DNA of 64,000 nucleotides from Parascedosporium putredinis (lineage: Eukaryota > Ascomycota > Sordariomycetes > Microascales > Microascaceae): assembly GCA_949357655.1 (NCBI GenBank), contig CASHTG010000005.1, forward strand, positions 682,001-746,000, given 5' to 3'. Every line of letters starts with the position of its first letter. The stretch's first letter is position 1. This document shows, one piece after another, positions 37,112 to 49,300 of the stretch. A program made the position numbers and the translations under genes. The notes beneath the pieces were generated by a model. The model worked only from the letters and a program-made list of their open reading frames with translations, was not told the origin of the DNA and did not search any database.

Positions 37112-38596
37112 TCACGACCTTGTGATTGGCACTATACATCCGGATATCAAACCCTCCCTTTGCCGGATTACGGCTGCCATCTCCTGATCAGTTCGAGCTA
37201 GGCCCGACGACGTGTCTCGTCCATCAATGCGCGGGGCCACACGCGGCCAGGTACCCGCCGAGGTAGGTTGGATCGGTATATCGGCGTGTTCCACGTGGCC
37301 GGGCGCATAGGTCTCGCTGGCCGATTGTGGGCGGGCGTCCCGCATACTGAAATGCCGCACCGCCGTCGGTGCCTGGAGGCCTGGCTTTTCTGAAAAGGAA
37401 GACTGGTGATCTACAGGCGCCGAGTCACGACTCCTAGGGGCGGCTCCGACGTCGGCGCCCAAAGATCCTTCCCTCACAAGAGACCTCATCGTATGGGAAC
37501 TTGCCTCGCGGCTTTTCCGCGGCTTAGACCACGAAATCCCCACGACGCATGGACGGATATCTCGTTTGGAGCTCTCAGCAGAAGATGGGGTGCGCCTATA
37601 TCGTGCTTGGGCTTCCGATACTTGGACTTCTGGTAGCTTCTCGCCAGTAGGTTGAGTCCGGTCAGTCGCCATTCTAGAGCCTTCTTGGGCAAACCCAGAG
37701 GTTCTCAGAGTATTTTCGCTGGCCCTCGAGCTCTCCACCTCTACAATATCGTCTAGTCTTGTTCTGGACTGACACGAAGGCTCCCCTGCTCGCAAGCTAC
37801 CATCCTTTTGAGGAAGAAAGGTTGGCCCAACCGGCGTGATTCTTAGGGCACTGGGCGATCCAATCAAGCCAGGCATTCCTGGCAATTGGTTCATTCCCGG
37901 AAACCCCGGCATTCTCGGCAGGGGCCCAGACGGCATCATCATATTTTGCGGGCCCAGGGTCGAAGTTCCTCCATATGGGCTACCAGAGGACATGTCGACG
38001 GCGGCAGCCACGGCGTGGGTACCTTGAGGATCGGCATACCCGGCTCTCATGGGCAGCCGCATGGGCTCGTTGGCCTTGTACCCCTCATAAAATCGGCGGC
38101 GCCTCGCTCGCTCGGCGCAGAGACTATGGACCCCTTCCTCGCTATTGACGAGAAACTTGAAGGGTTTAAAAGTAGCTTCGATATACTCGAACCGCTCCGC
38201 GCTCCGGAAGCCGAAATTTCGGGCTCGCTCCCGCTGCCACACGAGTTCGTTCCCGGTCGAGACTGCGAAATAGTCAGCGCTGAATATCGAATCCATGCAG
38301 GTAGCCGCGCACATGGCGAGCGGGTTTGTTTGCCACGTACAACAGCACAGGAAGCAGCAAACAGTATGGAAGCAAGAAAGAGCGCAGACTCTGTTGACAT
38401 CGCAGTTGGGCGTGCTGAGTCCGTCTCCGCCAAGCTCGAGATCGTCGAGGCGATTGTCGATGCGAGCGAACACCATGCAAGGGCAGGTATAAGCAAGCAC
38501 GCGGAGTCTCGTAGGAGACCACGGCGGGCGGTTGGTGCCTTGAGGAAGCCGGGAGAGTACGTCTTGGAGGTAATCTACAATGGCAACGAGAGCCAT
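37112..38596 (-). CDS. Cys-rich protein with Met/Gly/Pro-rich middle, function unknown
   Basis: A single uninterrupted 494-codon frame. Residues about 30-105 are rich in Cys (YTCPCMVFARI, CALSCFHTVCCFLCCCTW, CAATCMD). The spacing and the hydrophobic Cys clusters resemble PLAC8/DUF614-type membrane-associated proteins, but the match is loose. Next comes a basic stretch (ERARRRRFYEGYKANEP). A low-complexity segment rich in Met, Gly and Pro follows (NMMMPSGPLPRMPGFPG, LPGMPGLIG). The C-terminal half is polar and looks disordered. The start ATG at 38596 is the first in frame. Unlike most genes here it shows no frame break, although a hidden shift in the poorly conserved C-terminus would go unnoticed. 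Confidence 0.65.
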   Translation of the reverse strand: MALVAIVDYLQDVLSRLPQGTNRPPWSPTRLRVLAYTCPCMVFARIDNRLDDLELGGDGLSTPNCDVNRVCALSCFHTVCCFLCCCTWQTNPLAMCAATCMDSIFSADYFAVSTGNELVWQRERARNFGFRSAERFEYIEATFKPFKFLVNSEEGVHSLCAERARRRRFYEGYKANEPMRLPMRAGYADPQGTHAVAAAVDMSSGSPYGGTSTLGPQNMMMPSGPLPRMPGFPGMNQLPGMPGLIGSPSALRITPVGPTFLPQKDGSLRAGEPSCQSRTRLDDIVEVESSRASENTLRTSGFAQEGSRMATDRTQPTGEKLPEVQVSEAQARYRRTPSSAESSKRDIRPCVVGISWSKPRKSREASSHTMRSLVREGSLGADVGAAPRSRDSAPVDHQSSFSEKPGLQAPTAVRHFSMRDARPQSASETYAPGHVEHADIPIQPTSAGTWPRVAPRIDGRDTSSGLARTDQEMAAVIRQREGLISGCIVPITRS

Positions 38597-39310
38597 CTTT
38601 TGGGCTTATAGCTAGTATTGTTAGAAAATAAAAAGCGAGCCTCAGCACCGTGTAAGTGAAGATATCGAAAAGGGGATATAGGCTAGCAATCCTGGGAAAA
38701 GGCGATTTGCTAGTCAAATGATGGGACGCCAACAGGGTTTACTAGAAGTGAAGGGATCAATGTAATGGATCGCAACACCCCTCTTTAACAATTCGGCTAC
38801 GTACAATGTTGGCGGTGCAAGCCCGCGCTGCTTGTACTACCTCCATGGGGCCACGGGTCGTGGTTTCCTTTCGCAATCCTTGACATGGAGCGGGATCAGT
38901 CGATATCAGGGCAGGTGCAACTAAGTCCCGCCGAATATAGAAGGTTCGAATGTAGCTTACAAGATGGCGCATTGATCGACTGTCGACGCACAACCCGAGT
39001 CAAGACTCAATCCTGATAGCTCCATCGCGTACCTACTAAGAGACTTGCTCCGCGTGGACCGTATATAGTGAGGCTGGGCACATGTGGACGGAGGATTAGT
39101 CTAAAAGAGTTCATATCAATTTTGACTAAAACTAGCATTACGGATATTCCGCATCCTCGCACGCCAGTATGTACATCATCATACAAGACCTGGGAAATAT
39201 CATTCTTCCCGAAACGCAAAAAAAACACATTAGGCCTTTTTGAAGGCTATAATTCTATCTTCCCCATTTCGACTCTGTTCCGATCTCGACTTAGCGCCCT
39301 CTTGAGCCGT
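38597..39310. other. Intergenic, no gene recognised
   Basis: Promoter side of the Cys-rich gene and 3' flank of the small mitochondrial-type gene. No convincing frame is seen. Confidence 0.55.
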
Positions 39311-39940
39311 TTATTTTGCCTTTGTCCCAGTCAATGTGTTTGACTTTTCGGCTTTCTGTTTCAAGGGGAAAAAAAGAATCGTTAGCATTTTACCACTCTT
39401 TACTTTCAGTCTCGGGTTGATTGGGGTCGCAAACAAACCTCGGAAGCAAGACGCTCGTTATCGGGTGCCACCGCCTTGGTGGAAGCGGGCTTCTCCTCTT
39501 TACCCTTGGCTTGCTTGTCGGGCACGCTCCTGCTCGGCTCCTCGTTGAATGTCCCTCCGCGTGTCTTCTCGCCGGTACTCGAGGGCGAGGATTCATCCTT
39601 GGACTTGCCCCAGAAAAACCAACCGATGGCGGGGATGCCGACGGCAGCACCTACGGCGATGCTGTATATCGCAAAGAATCACGCGCGGTCAGTCAAGCTG
39701 CTCTCTCTCTGTCCCTCTATTCGTGTCACCCATTGATATGTCACTGCGAGGTCCCTAGCGGGTCGATTCAACTCACAAGGGGAAGCCTTTCTTAGGAGTG
39801 GGATCGTTGGCGCCAGCGCTCGCTCCGCTAACATTGGGGTTTTCGCTGGCGTATCCGCGCTTAAACTGGGTGGCACGGGTGCGAACGGGCGCGCGGGCCC
39901 TCGTCAAGGTGCGAAGGGACTGGGCTCTGGTAGCAGACAT
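39311..39940 (-). CDS. Small mitochondrial-type single-pass membrane protein, unknown
   Basis: Three exons on the minus strand: 39777-39940, 39439-39661, 39311-39355, giving 143 residues. The N-terminus MSATRAQSLRTLTRARAPVR is Arg-rich and lacks acidic residues, as in a mitochondrial presequence, and runs on to FKRGYASENP. One hydrophobic segment follows (FIAVGAAVGIPAIGWFFWG), then a hydrophilic Lys/Glu/Ser-rich tail. The last exon rests on a TGCTAAC branch site and a GAAACAG acceptor. It replaces a read-through ending with KAEKSNTLTGTKAK. I recognise no named family. An inner-membrane location is inference. No frame break is present. Confidence 0.72.
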
Positions 39941-42334
39941 GATTGTGGTTGATGTGAGTTATTTGTTAGGAAATGTGGACTTTCCGATAGCAAGGACTTG
40001 GGAGTTGTGAGGGTGGTTGGAAAATATCGATCGTGTAGATTGATTTGTGGAAGGAAAGTTGGATGTCAAGGTCTACGTTTCCGCGATTGTTGCGGCTTTA
40101 AAAGAGACGTCTAGTGACCTTTCCCCCTTGCTTACCTCAAGTCTTCCCAGATCCATATACGTATTCACAAGCCCACAATAGTTCATGATCTCTCACGCGA
40201 TACCGGGAAAAAGGGGACCTGTACCCAGCTTTCTCCCTCCCCGAGACATGGCCGCTTTCAATTGATGTTTCCCCAGTCACTGACGCACGCTCGCCCGCAG
40301 GCCTTGCCCACTTCTACTTGCGCACCCCCGCCGCCTTAGCTTTGCAAGCTTGATCATTGGCCAATCCAGGGTACGACAAAAGGAGAGCAAGGAGGGGAGG
40401 GTCTCTTCCCGCCGATTGTCTTTTCCAATATACGCCATTTCCAGGCCTGGAGGCGTAAGCTCACCCTGCCGTCATAAGTCGTAGCTTAAAAAAGAGATAG
40501 CGGGGCTTCCAGTCTACGGCTTTCAATTGTGGCCCTTGTTTTTATTTCTTTTACGTGCAGCAGCAGCTGGAAACCAGCGGGATTCTTCTTTGCAAGGCTT
40601 TTTTTTTTTTTTTTCCCTTCCCTTTACCCAGCGCTCTCTCTCGTCCTGCTTCATACCGAGGTAGAGCTAAACTGATAAGCGACTACAAAACGAGGGGAGG
40701 GAAGTCGCGGACGTCGAGATGACGGCATACAAGCAGCAAGTCGCAGAGAAACCAATCGTCATTATTGTGTTGTCGGGTGGGGCCCCTTACGGAGCGGAGG
40801 CCCGCCCGTTTCTCCACCCTCGCCGGCTTCAAACCCTGGCCTTTTCGCATTGTCCCTCTGTCACTTTTGGTCCATTTTCGCTCTATCCCTTCTTTTCGGC
40901 CTCCTTTTACTTTTCCCCATGTTTTCTTCCTTTGTAATACATTGATCAATTGCAACGCATTCCCCTATTCTTAGGCCCCCGAGAACCCCGTCCAACATTT
41001 GTCCATCCACAAGGCAAAAGACTCAGGAGGGAGGTGAGGTTGAGAGATGATGTAATCCGCCAACTCCCAATCTGGATCAAAGATTGTCGCCCTAGGGCTG
41101 CCAGGCTTTTCGTTGAGGTGGCTGGCTCCTCCCGTCTTGGCAGCGGAGCCTGCACCGCGAACAAAACTGCTCGGACACCCAACCCGCTAAACCCAGGCAG
41201 GACGTAAATTCTAATAATGGCTGAGACAACATGTCCACGACCGGGGGCCTAACAGCGCCACCAAACCGGTCATTGGACTCAACATGGAACTCTTTATGAG
41301 AATAGAAGAGTTCTCGGGAAGTGCATGGAGAGAAAACAACCCAGTTCACCTGCGACGCCACTACATCAAGCCTCACGCCACGAGGAGGTGGAACACATAA
41401 TCCGAGCTTTTCAGTGCTCATTCATTCTTCATCGCGGCCGGGACAGAACATTTATGTTGATGTGAGCCTTAAATGGGACTGCGAGACTAAAAATTGCATC
41501 CAACTACTGCGATCGATTTCATTTGACTCTATACATGTATAATCCCATCGCCTCTTTCATCAATGGTCCCTCTATTAAGCCCACGCTCGCCCGCCAAAAT
41601 AGACTTGCAGTGTTCCAAAAGCTGCAAAGTGTTCATGCTGCATAAAAAAGGTCCAAAAACAACAAGATAGAACAAGAGAACAGAAAAAAAAAAACACCAC
41701 AGCGCCTTTCAGCCCTATTTTGAAAATACATGATTTCGGGAGACGATTCCCCTTCGTTTTATCCATAGATCCATCCATTTCCACTCTTTCCAGAACCTCT
41801 GATAAGGGCGAGACATCCATTCATTGCAAGTGCGGGCCGTTCAGCGTGTAGGAGACTCCCGATTCGAGACAAAGGGCTATTAACCACCAAGCCATCTCAA
41901 TGTTCAGCCTCGACGATTTGTATGATGTGGGCTCCCAAAAGAGAGGAAGCCCCTCCACTAGCCTCTTCTTGTGTCGCATGGTTCAGACGAGTTCCCACCA
42001 GTCAATTGATGCACAAGCTTACCCCATCCGAGGAATAAATTTTCCGTTGTCCGTCCGGTCCCAACCGACTACCACCTCGCAAATGAAGGAAAGCGTAGCA
42101 TCGCAACGACAAGTAACCCAGATTGGCCACGACGATTCGACTGGGGGAGGATCCGAACAGAAAAAAAGTTGTAGAGAGAATATTAGACAATATATTTGTC
42201 GAGACAGACTGAACATGTCTGCCTATTTCAAGTCGGCAAGGTTGTGGGGATGGAATAAATGGGGCCAAAAAAACGATTTAAAACAACTCCTTGTTATGTT
42301 TGCAGAAAAGGAAAAGAACAAAAAAATCAAGGCT
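39941..42334. other. 2.4-kb gap, no gene recognised
   Basis: Left end is the promoter of the small mitochondrial-type gene; right end is the 3' flank of the transporter gene. A T16 run lies at 40599-40614 and a copy of GATCAATTG at 40944. No coding frame is convincing. Confidence 0.5.
40599..40614. repeat. Poly(T) run, 16 bases
   Basis: Uninterrupted T16 in intergenic DNA. True length is uncertain given the homopolymer problems seen in genes. Confidence 0.85.
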
Positions 42335-44006
42335 TTACTGGGACCACCCGAGATAGGACATCCAGCTGAAGCCCCAGCCCTCCGAGTCGGGGGACTGGGT
42401 GGGACGCTCGCCCTCACCGGGCTCGGATGAGTGCCTCGAGAACCCAATGAGAAGCATAAACGTGATCAGAACAACGAGGGCAATGGTGACAGCACGCCTG
42501 ATGCGCGTGTTGCCAGTGGCTTCGCCAAAGCCGTTAGAATAGACCTTGGCAGACCAAGCGGCAGCACCGGCACCCAGAGTCTTGATTTGGGACCAGCCGA
42601 TGGAGTAGTACACGAGCCCGAAGAGGGCAATAGAATAGCCCAGGAATTGAAGGAGGGTGATGGTGGTCTGCCAGATAATAACGGAGGCGACGACAAGGAG
42701 GATCGCTTTCAGGATGCCGGCGAGGGTAAGAACGAGGGAAGAAGTCTTGCCAATCTGTGGACAAGGGGTTAGTAACCATGCCCACATCCCCACAAAACTT
42801 GGGTTCGTCGTTGTTGGTGAGAGGGGAGGGGAGGGAGGGAGAGAGAGCGTCATCAAAAAGCAGCGGATAAACTTACGAGGAATACACTGGCAACGTTGAG
42901 CATGAAGGCGACGCCGGCGTTGAGAATGAGGACAAAGACGCCAGTATCCCAGAGGTGGGCAATCTGGAAGGTGCGGAATTCGGTGAACAGACCGACAATG
43001 ATGTTCATCACGGCACAAACAGGCGCGTAGTAGTACAGGCTGACGAGGGGGTCCATCTTCATGTCGTCCCCGGAGAGAAGTAGCTGAATCATGACAAGAC
43101 GCATGGCCTCGAAGACGATGCCGCCAAATTGGAAAGCGAAGCCAATCCACGAGAAATCGATTTCACCAGCGCTGGCAAGGAACACACCAAAGGCGATGCC
43201 GATAACGTTGACGACATTTTCGAGAGTGGGATTGGCAACGCCCCACACCCAGCTGATAAAGAGGACGGCGACAGGGGCGGCGGCTTTGAGCATCTGGATG
43301 AAGGCGACATTGAGGTAGAGGTATACGAGGTTGCTGCACACAAGGGACCCCGAGTAGAGGACACCAATGGGCACGACAGCGCGAAGATAGACCCGGCCCG
43401 TCATCTTGACCCTCTTTCGGCCATCGACGAGGGTCGTCGTCTTGGCAAGAATCTGTGTCGCGAGTGTCGCAAATACCAAGTGCCAGCAGGTGAGGAGGAC
43501 GGCTAGATCAAGAACCAGATTAGCGATATATTCTGCGAGGCTTCGAGTGGTTTCGTCGGCACAGGGGGATGATTCAATCGATAGAGATGATATTTCGAGT
43601 CGGGGGCAATGCGATACGTACGATACTCTAGAGAAAAAAACGTTAGTGACAAGACACCAAGTTGGCTCATGGGACAAGTAGAGAGAGGTGGGCAGACGTA
43701 CTGAATCCGGCCGTGTCAATCAGCCATTTGTTAAACAGAATGGTCATGTTGGAGAAGAACATCCAGTTCCTACATCACCAGAGGCGTCAGCAATGCATCG
43801 CGCACCGGAAACCGCGTTGTCGCCAGGCCCGAAACCTCGATCGAGGTTTGCCCGACCCGCATGGGCACCAAGGACTCGAGGAGACAGGAAACATCGCTCA
43901 TCACGGTCGGATGGGGGAGGAGTTCGTACAGGACATAGAAGCCAGGGTGGAGGGAGAAGCCTCCAGCGGTAGGCTTCTCCGTGATGGGGAGCGATGGGTT
44001 CGTCAT
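42335..44006 (-). CDS. TPT/DUF250 drug-metabolite-superfamily transporter with 6-nt microexon
   Basis: Multi-pass carrier of the triose-phosphate/nucleotide-sugar translocator group, probably in Golgi or ER. The substrate cannot be named from sequence. Five exons on the minus strand: 43930-44006, 43702-43769, 43622-43627, 42877-43502, 42335-42754, giving 398 residues. The cytosolic start MTNPSLPITEKPTAGG leads into FYVLNWMFFSNMTILFNKWL, then F-KYPVLLTCWHLVFA, ALGSL-type helices, LKAAAPVAVLFISWVWG, and FEAMRLVMIQLLLSG. The tail is hydrophilic and ends SWMSYLGWSQ. About ten membrane segments can be counted. The microexon (AGTATC) supplies most of the conserved F-K-Y-P motif. No frame break was found. 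Confidence 0.88.
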
Positions 44007-45634
44007 TTCGGCGAGTTGGTGGGAATAGCACTCCCGAGATGCAACTCGAGATACGAGACAAACAACAAAAAGAAAGAAGGTAATAAGAGAAATAACAGAT
44101 GAAAAAAGATCGGCGCTAGAAGTTCACGATGGGTTGCGTCGCTCAAAAAGAAGAGCAAAAGAAAAGAAGAAAAAAAAACACAGTTACTGTTTGGGGCGGG
44201 GAGGTAGGCGCAGAGGTGAACGTTGATTAAGGCGTGAACAAAAAGTTCTGATTAATGTGGAAATCAGCCCTCCTGTCGGCCTTGTGCACGTTGAACAGAG
44301 GGAAGGATCGCAGAACGGGCGACGCTAGTTGTGAGGGAAGGAGAAGGGAGGAATCAATTGATCCATTGGGTCAATACGAGGAAGGTGGGAACCCAGCGAT
44401 TATAGTACATGGAGTGAGGTGAGGTAGCGTCAAGCAAGGTACTTGTCGCGTGCGGGGGTTATGCACATGGGTTAAGTTCCAAAGAGAGAAAGAGGCGTTT
44501 TGGCAGAAAAAAGTTACCGGCCCGGTTGTCAGCCATTAACCGAACTGCAGTGAGCAGCTCAGATTCAGAAAGGGCCTTGTTATTGAACAACGATTAGGCA
44601 GGGACTTGACCACAAGAACTTGGGACTGAGGCGAAGTCTCGGATGTGGGGGCCGTGGTTTTAACGGGGTTGGCAAAGCCAGTAGAAGGAATCATGCAATG
44701 GCGAGGCGAGGATGGAAGGATTCCAGCATCCGCTCTTTGGCGATTGGCGACAAATTTGGCATCTTTCACAGCACCATAGAATGAATGCCGCTTGGTAAGG
44801 GGGAAAAGGGGTCGAAGGAAGCCTCAATATGTGATGCCGCGTCCAAACCCATACACCATCCATTGATCTACTTGTATTATCCCGCAACAGGATTGAAATG
44901 GCTCACGATAATGACTTTACATTAGTAGATCTTCCTACAGCGCCGTGATGCGCATTATTACTGCACAAACGCGTGAATAAGAGTTTCTCGTCCAGACGCT
45001 GCGACAAACTCGAAGCTCGTCTCCATTGAACCTATCAATGGGCCCATCCCTCTCTTCTTTTTTATCCCCTTTTAAGCTTACCATGCCGCCCAAGACCCAG
45101 CGAAAACAGTGATCGAAAGTGGAGAACGGAGTATTAAACAAAAACTGCGCCTTGCCCATTCAAGCACCCAAACCCTTTCCCCTCCCCCAATTCATCCCAT
45201 GAATCAGAGCCTCCCTGGCTCAACGGGGGCCCGATAACTCATGCCCCACTCCATTTCCGATTCCAAAGTGGCCATTTTTGGTGTCTCGGCATTAGGGAAA
45301 AGGTGAAGGTGCCGTTTTCTGTGTAACAGACGCATCTGGGCGAACAGGTCTTCGATCAATTTGATCAAAACATCAACCACAACTGCACTTGTAGATCCGG
45401 GTACCTTGCATTAAAAGGGGAAGGAAGCCACCCGTAGCTCAATCGATACATCCATTTGGATGGATGTGGCTTTTGGGGGCTGTCCTCCAGAGGCCACCTC
45501 TCGTCCATCAATGGGGACCTGGATTTTGGATAGGGAAATTGGGAGCAATTTGAAGGCTCTCACACTCTCATCACATTGAAAAGGTGACCGGCCAGCTCTT
45601 TTAGGATTCCCTCCTTGGTCCTGAAGATGGGCGG

Positions 45635-45653
45635 TTTTTTTTTTTTTTTTTTT
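45635..45653. repeat. Poly(T) run, 19 bases
   Basis: Longest homopolymer in the window, followed by T/C-rich sequence. Confidence 0.9.
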
Positions 45654-46346
45654 CCCTATTTCTTTTTCTTTTTCTTTCTCTGGGTGGAGGGGCTCTTTCA
45701 CGGAAGTGGGCTCTCAGATTGCGGGTTCAAAATTGAGTTGAAAATGTGCCACATTCCGGGCCATTTCAAGATCGAGGGCAGCAAATGTTTTTGGTTGCAA
45801 GCACTCTGAGCCAAAATCGTCTCGAGAGAAACCAGTTCACGAACTTGTTTTTTTCCCTTTTTATTCGTTTCCCCTCTCCCTCTCATTCCCAAAGGGATCA
45901 GAAAAGTTCTGCGTCAGTCGTATTTAGGGTGACTGATGGCTGTCGAGTATCGCATCTATGCGAGTCTCTCCCTATGTTGTTTCTAGATGCAAAGGTCATC
46001 GCGCCCAACATTGATCTGAAACGTTGTGTCAGCTCTAACATATCAGTGCGATTCGTGATTTTCCCTTCCTCATATCCGCATCGTTGCACGTCCTTCCCAC
46101 GAAAAAGCACGGCACCTTGAGCCAAGGTGGCGTCAACCCATTTGGACTATCAGTGTATTCTTGCAGGTGGTTCCGCCGCGGCCCTGCTTACACCAAAGAG
46201 TAGAACAAATCAGCAGCACGGCGCGACATCCTCCACCACCAAATGGAGAGAGGAGGATGGAAAAAGGGGACAAGGAGAATTCGCCAGGCCCGGACCCTTG
46301 CGTCGGCTCGGGGAGTAGAGATTGAAGAAGAGCTCGAGAACCTATC

Positions 46347-49300
46347 TACGAAGTAGATCGACACAAGCATATTCCGCCAAGGATGTACAAGGCTGGCACT
46401 GATGGAACGTTGAGCAGGAGTGTATTAGCAAGTGTAGATCAGCCGAAAGGCTTATCATCTAATACACAAGAAGCGCTTCGAGCAAGATGTCATCGCAGCA
46501 ACCCATGTACACATACCTCGGTACACACCCTCCCTCACTATGAAACTGCTCACCTCCATCAAACAAAAACCATGTTTAGCCCAAAGGAGAGCTATTATCA
46601 TCAAGTTATTGTGGAGACCATCACACCCGAGACTGAGGGCAGAGCCGATCCACTACCAGCTGCAAGGGACAGTCATTATCCCTGCCATAGATATCGAAAC
46701 GTGGAGCTGAGCGCTCGGATCCTAGTAGCCCTGCACTATTTGACTCGATGCCCTCTTCAGGCTTGGTGTTCCATCGAGGTGAGGTGAGGGGCACAACGGG
46801 TTCAATGTTCCTTTTGCTCTTTTCCCCTTTGAGCTGGATGAAATCGATCATTGGATCGATGATAGTGAGACGGATAGCCATCCCGAATCGGGAGAGCGGC
46901 AACCGCACCGGCGCGACCAGCCCGCCATCCCTTGACTACGGCATAGATATGTTGATGGGTTGACGAAATTGTGAGCGAAGTGGTAGAGAAGACGTGCATG
47001 GGTGCCGAGTGTATACGGTATATGAGGCACATTAATTCGAGGAGTGAATCAAGCGTCTGTTGGTGTTAGTGGGACGGGGTGAGACAGGCACGAAGGGAGG
47101 CCAAGCCACTTCGTGATGACCTCCCAGTCACTCCGAAGGCCGCACTTGATCTTCGTGGGGGACTGAAGCCAGCAGAGGCCAACCCTGTCAAAATGGCGGC
47201 GGATCCCTGCAACCATGAAGCGGAGATTTCATTCTCGTCGATATTTTGACCTCACTCGCCCTTTTAAAATCCACGGTGGCTGGATTTCTTTTTTTCTTTT
47301 TTCTTTTTCTTCTATCTTTCTCTCTCTCTTTTCTTTTCCTTTCTTCAACACTCTTTCCACAAAAAGATAGCAGGTAATAGTGCTAGCTGATCAAAGTTGG
47401 GATTGAAATCCAGCCTGCTATTAATAGAACAGCATACCCATCAAGTGAAATGACAGTCTCCTAAATACGCTAGTCGGCCATCGGTGCGCGGTTTTGTGAG
47501 CCTCCCGACGTGAATGCCAATATTTCATCTCAACAGGGCGTGATAGGTGGTGAAAATAACGCTGGAATTCTCGGTATTAGTCGAGTTCTCGTATCAAGTT
47601 TCTTGTCCCATCGCCCCCTGGCCTGACCTGGCCCCTCGCGTCACCGCACACGGTTGACGGCTGTGGCAGTGTGCGCGGGAGCGCGCGATGGGATGGCATT
47701 GGCATTGGCATTGGCAGGGGTGACAGGTACCAAGTACATAGTCTCGGAGCTGGAGGATCGATGAGGTGCATGCCCCCCTTCAAATTAGTCCCTTCCGTGG
47801 GGCTAGAAGCCACCCATCACCAATGATAGCTTGGGTTTCATCCCCGTGGGTGAGCTCATCGACCACATCATCGGTGCTCGCCCAAGCTGGCCCAACACAT
47901 CCCAAGCCAACAAGGGGGTGGGCCTGGAATGGAATAGTACGAAGTAAATGTCTTTGACAATAGCCCCCGATCCTCGACTCAACCAACACTAAAAACGTCA
48001 GTAGTGCATTAGAAGTCCTTCTCTGTCCTCACAATGAGCAAATGTGTAGCCCTGTGGGGAATAAGCGACCGAACTAGGGCTGCCGGTTTGCTTTTCAAAT
48101 GTTCTTCTGAGACACCAGTTGACCCTATTGATCCATCATTATCTGTGGATCCTTTCTCCAACGTTCCGCCCAAGGCCGATGCACTCCTACTTCGTAGATT
48201 GATCCTTATCATTCGCCGGATGGCCCGCTGCATACCTGTGCTTGGCTTAAAAAGAAAAGACGGTTCGTGACACCTCAAACTTGTCACCCCCACGCCCGAT
48301 CGAGCGTTTTTGCTCTGCATTCTTTCTTTTCTTGGCCTGTTCAGCCTCTTCCAAAGAGGAAATGGTAGACTAGAAGGAGACGAGGAAAGGCCGGCATGGG
48401 GGACGGGGGTTTAGATTCAGCCGTTGACCACTTTCCTTCCTTCTGCTTTGGACTTTGTACGTTTGAACTATTCCACCACTCGACGTTGGCCATCGGCCGT
48501 CGGATGTCGGATTGAAAGAAGGAAGAGAGGGGGTGATGTGATTTTGGCCAACTGAGGGCCCTGCATTCCTTTGAATAACACGGCATTCCAGAGACGGCGG
48601 CGAGGCAAAGGCCAAGGGAAATTCGAGGCCGGGCTCGGAAAGGATTTTGAACAGGCATGGTGCATTGGGAGAGGGCGTGGAGGAATAACGCCGCGCCGTA
48701 AAGGTTGCTTCAAACCTTGGGATACTTCGTACATTGCTCATGGATCAATGCTGCTTGCGCCCTCCAGGTCCTGCAAGTTCGTATTCCTCCCTGATACCCA
48801 CTCAACCACTTCCCACCACGCAAATACACAGTCCGTCAAAAGAAAAGAAAAAAACCAAACTATTGAACATGGGTCCAACGCGCCTTGAGACCTGATATCA
48901 TTCAAGTCTCGCCATCCAGCGTAGCTGTCTTGTTAGTTTGCGCTAGCTGGTAGGTGAAAGGGTAATACCTCGTCTACCTTATGCTTGTACTCCAACGCCT
49001 ACTCTAGAAAGACGCCCTTTCTTCGCGTTGCTTTTCCTTGGAGCGATATCCCATCTCACTCTAGTCGGGAGTCTCCAACTGACACTGGCGGGGAGGTTCA
49101 TGCGGCGTTGCCTTGAAAGTTCCACGGTAAGAACGAGGGCATGGTTCACACGTCCCGAAGCGCTCCGGTTTGGATGCTACAGAAGGGCGGAGGACTTATT
49201 CCCCGGCTCTAGGCAAGCTTATCGTAATAGTCCCACTCAGCCCCTAGTAACACGCCCATCTCGGACACGGAGGGAAAAAGAAAAAAGAAACTCGGTCGGT

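Noticed and set aside
41840..41898. tRNA-like fragment on the minus strand (TGGCTTGGTGGTTAATAGCC with a TCGAATC further on)
   Set aside because: A D-arm-like stem can be drawn, but there is no anticodon arm, the element is only about 50 nt and the acceptor would have about four pairs.
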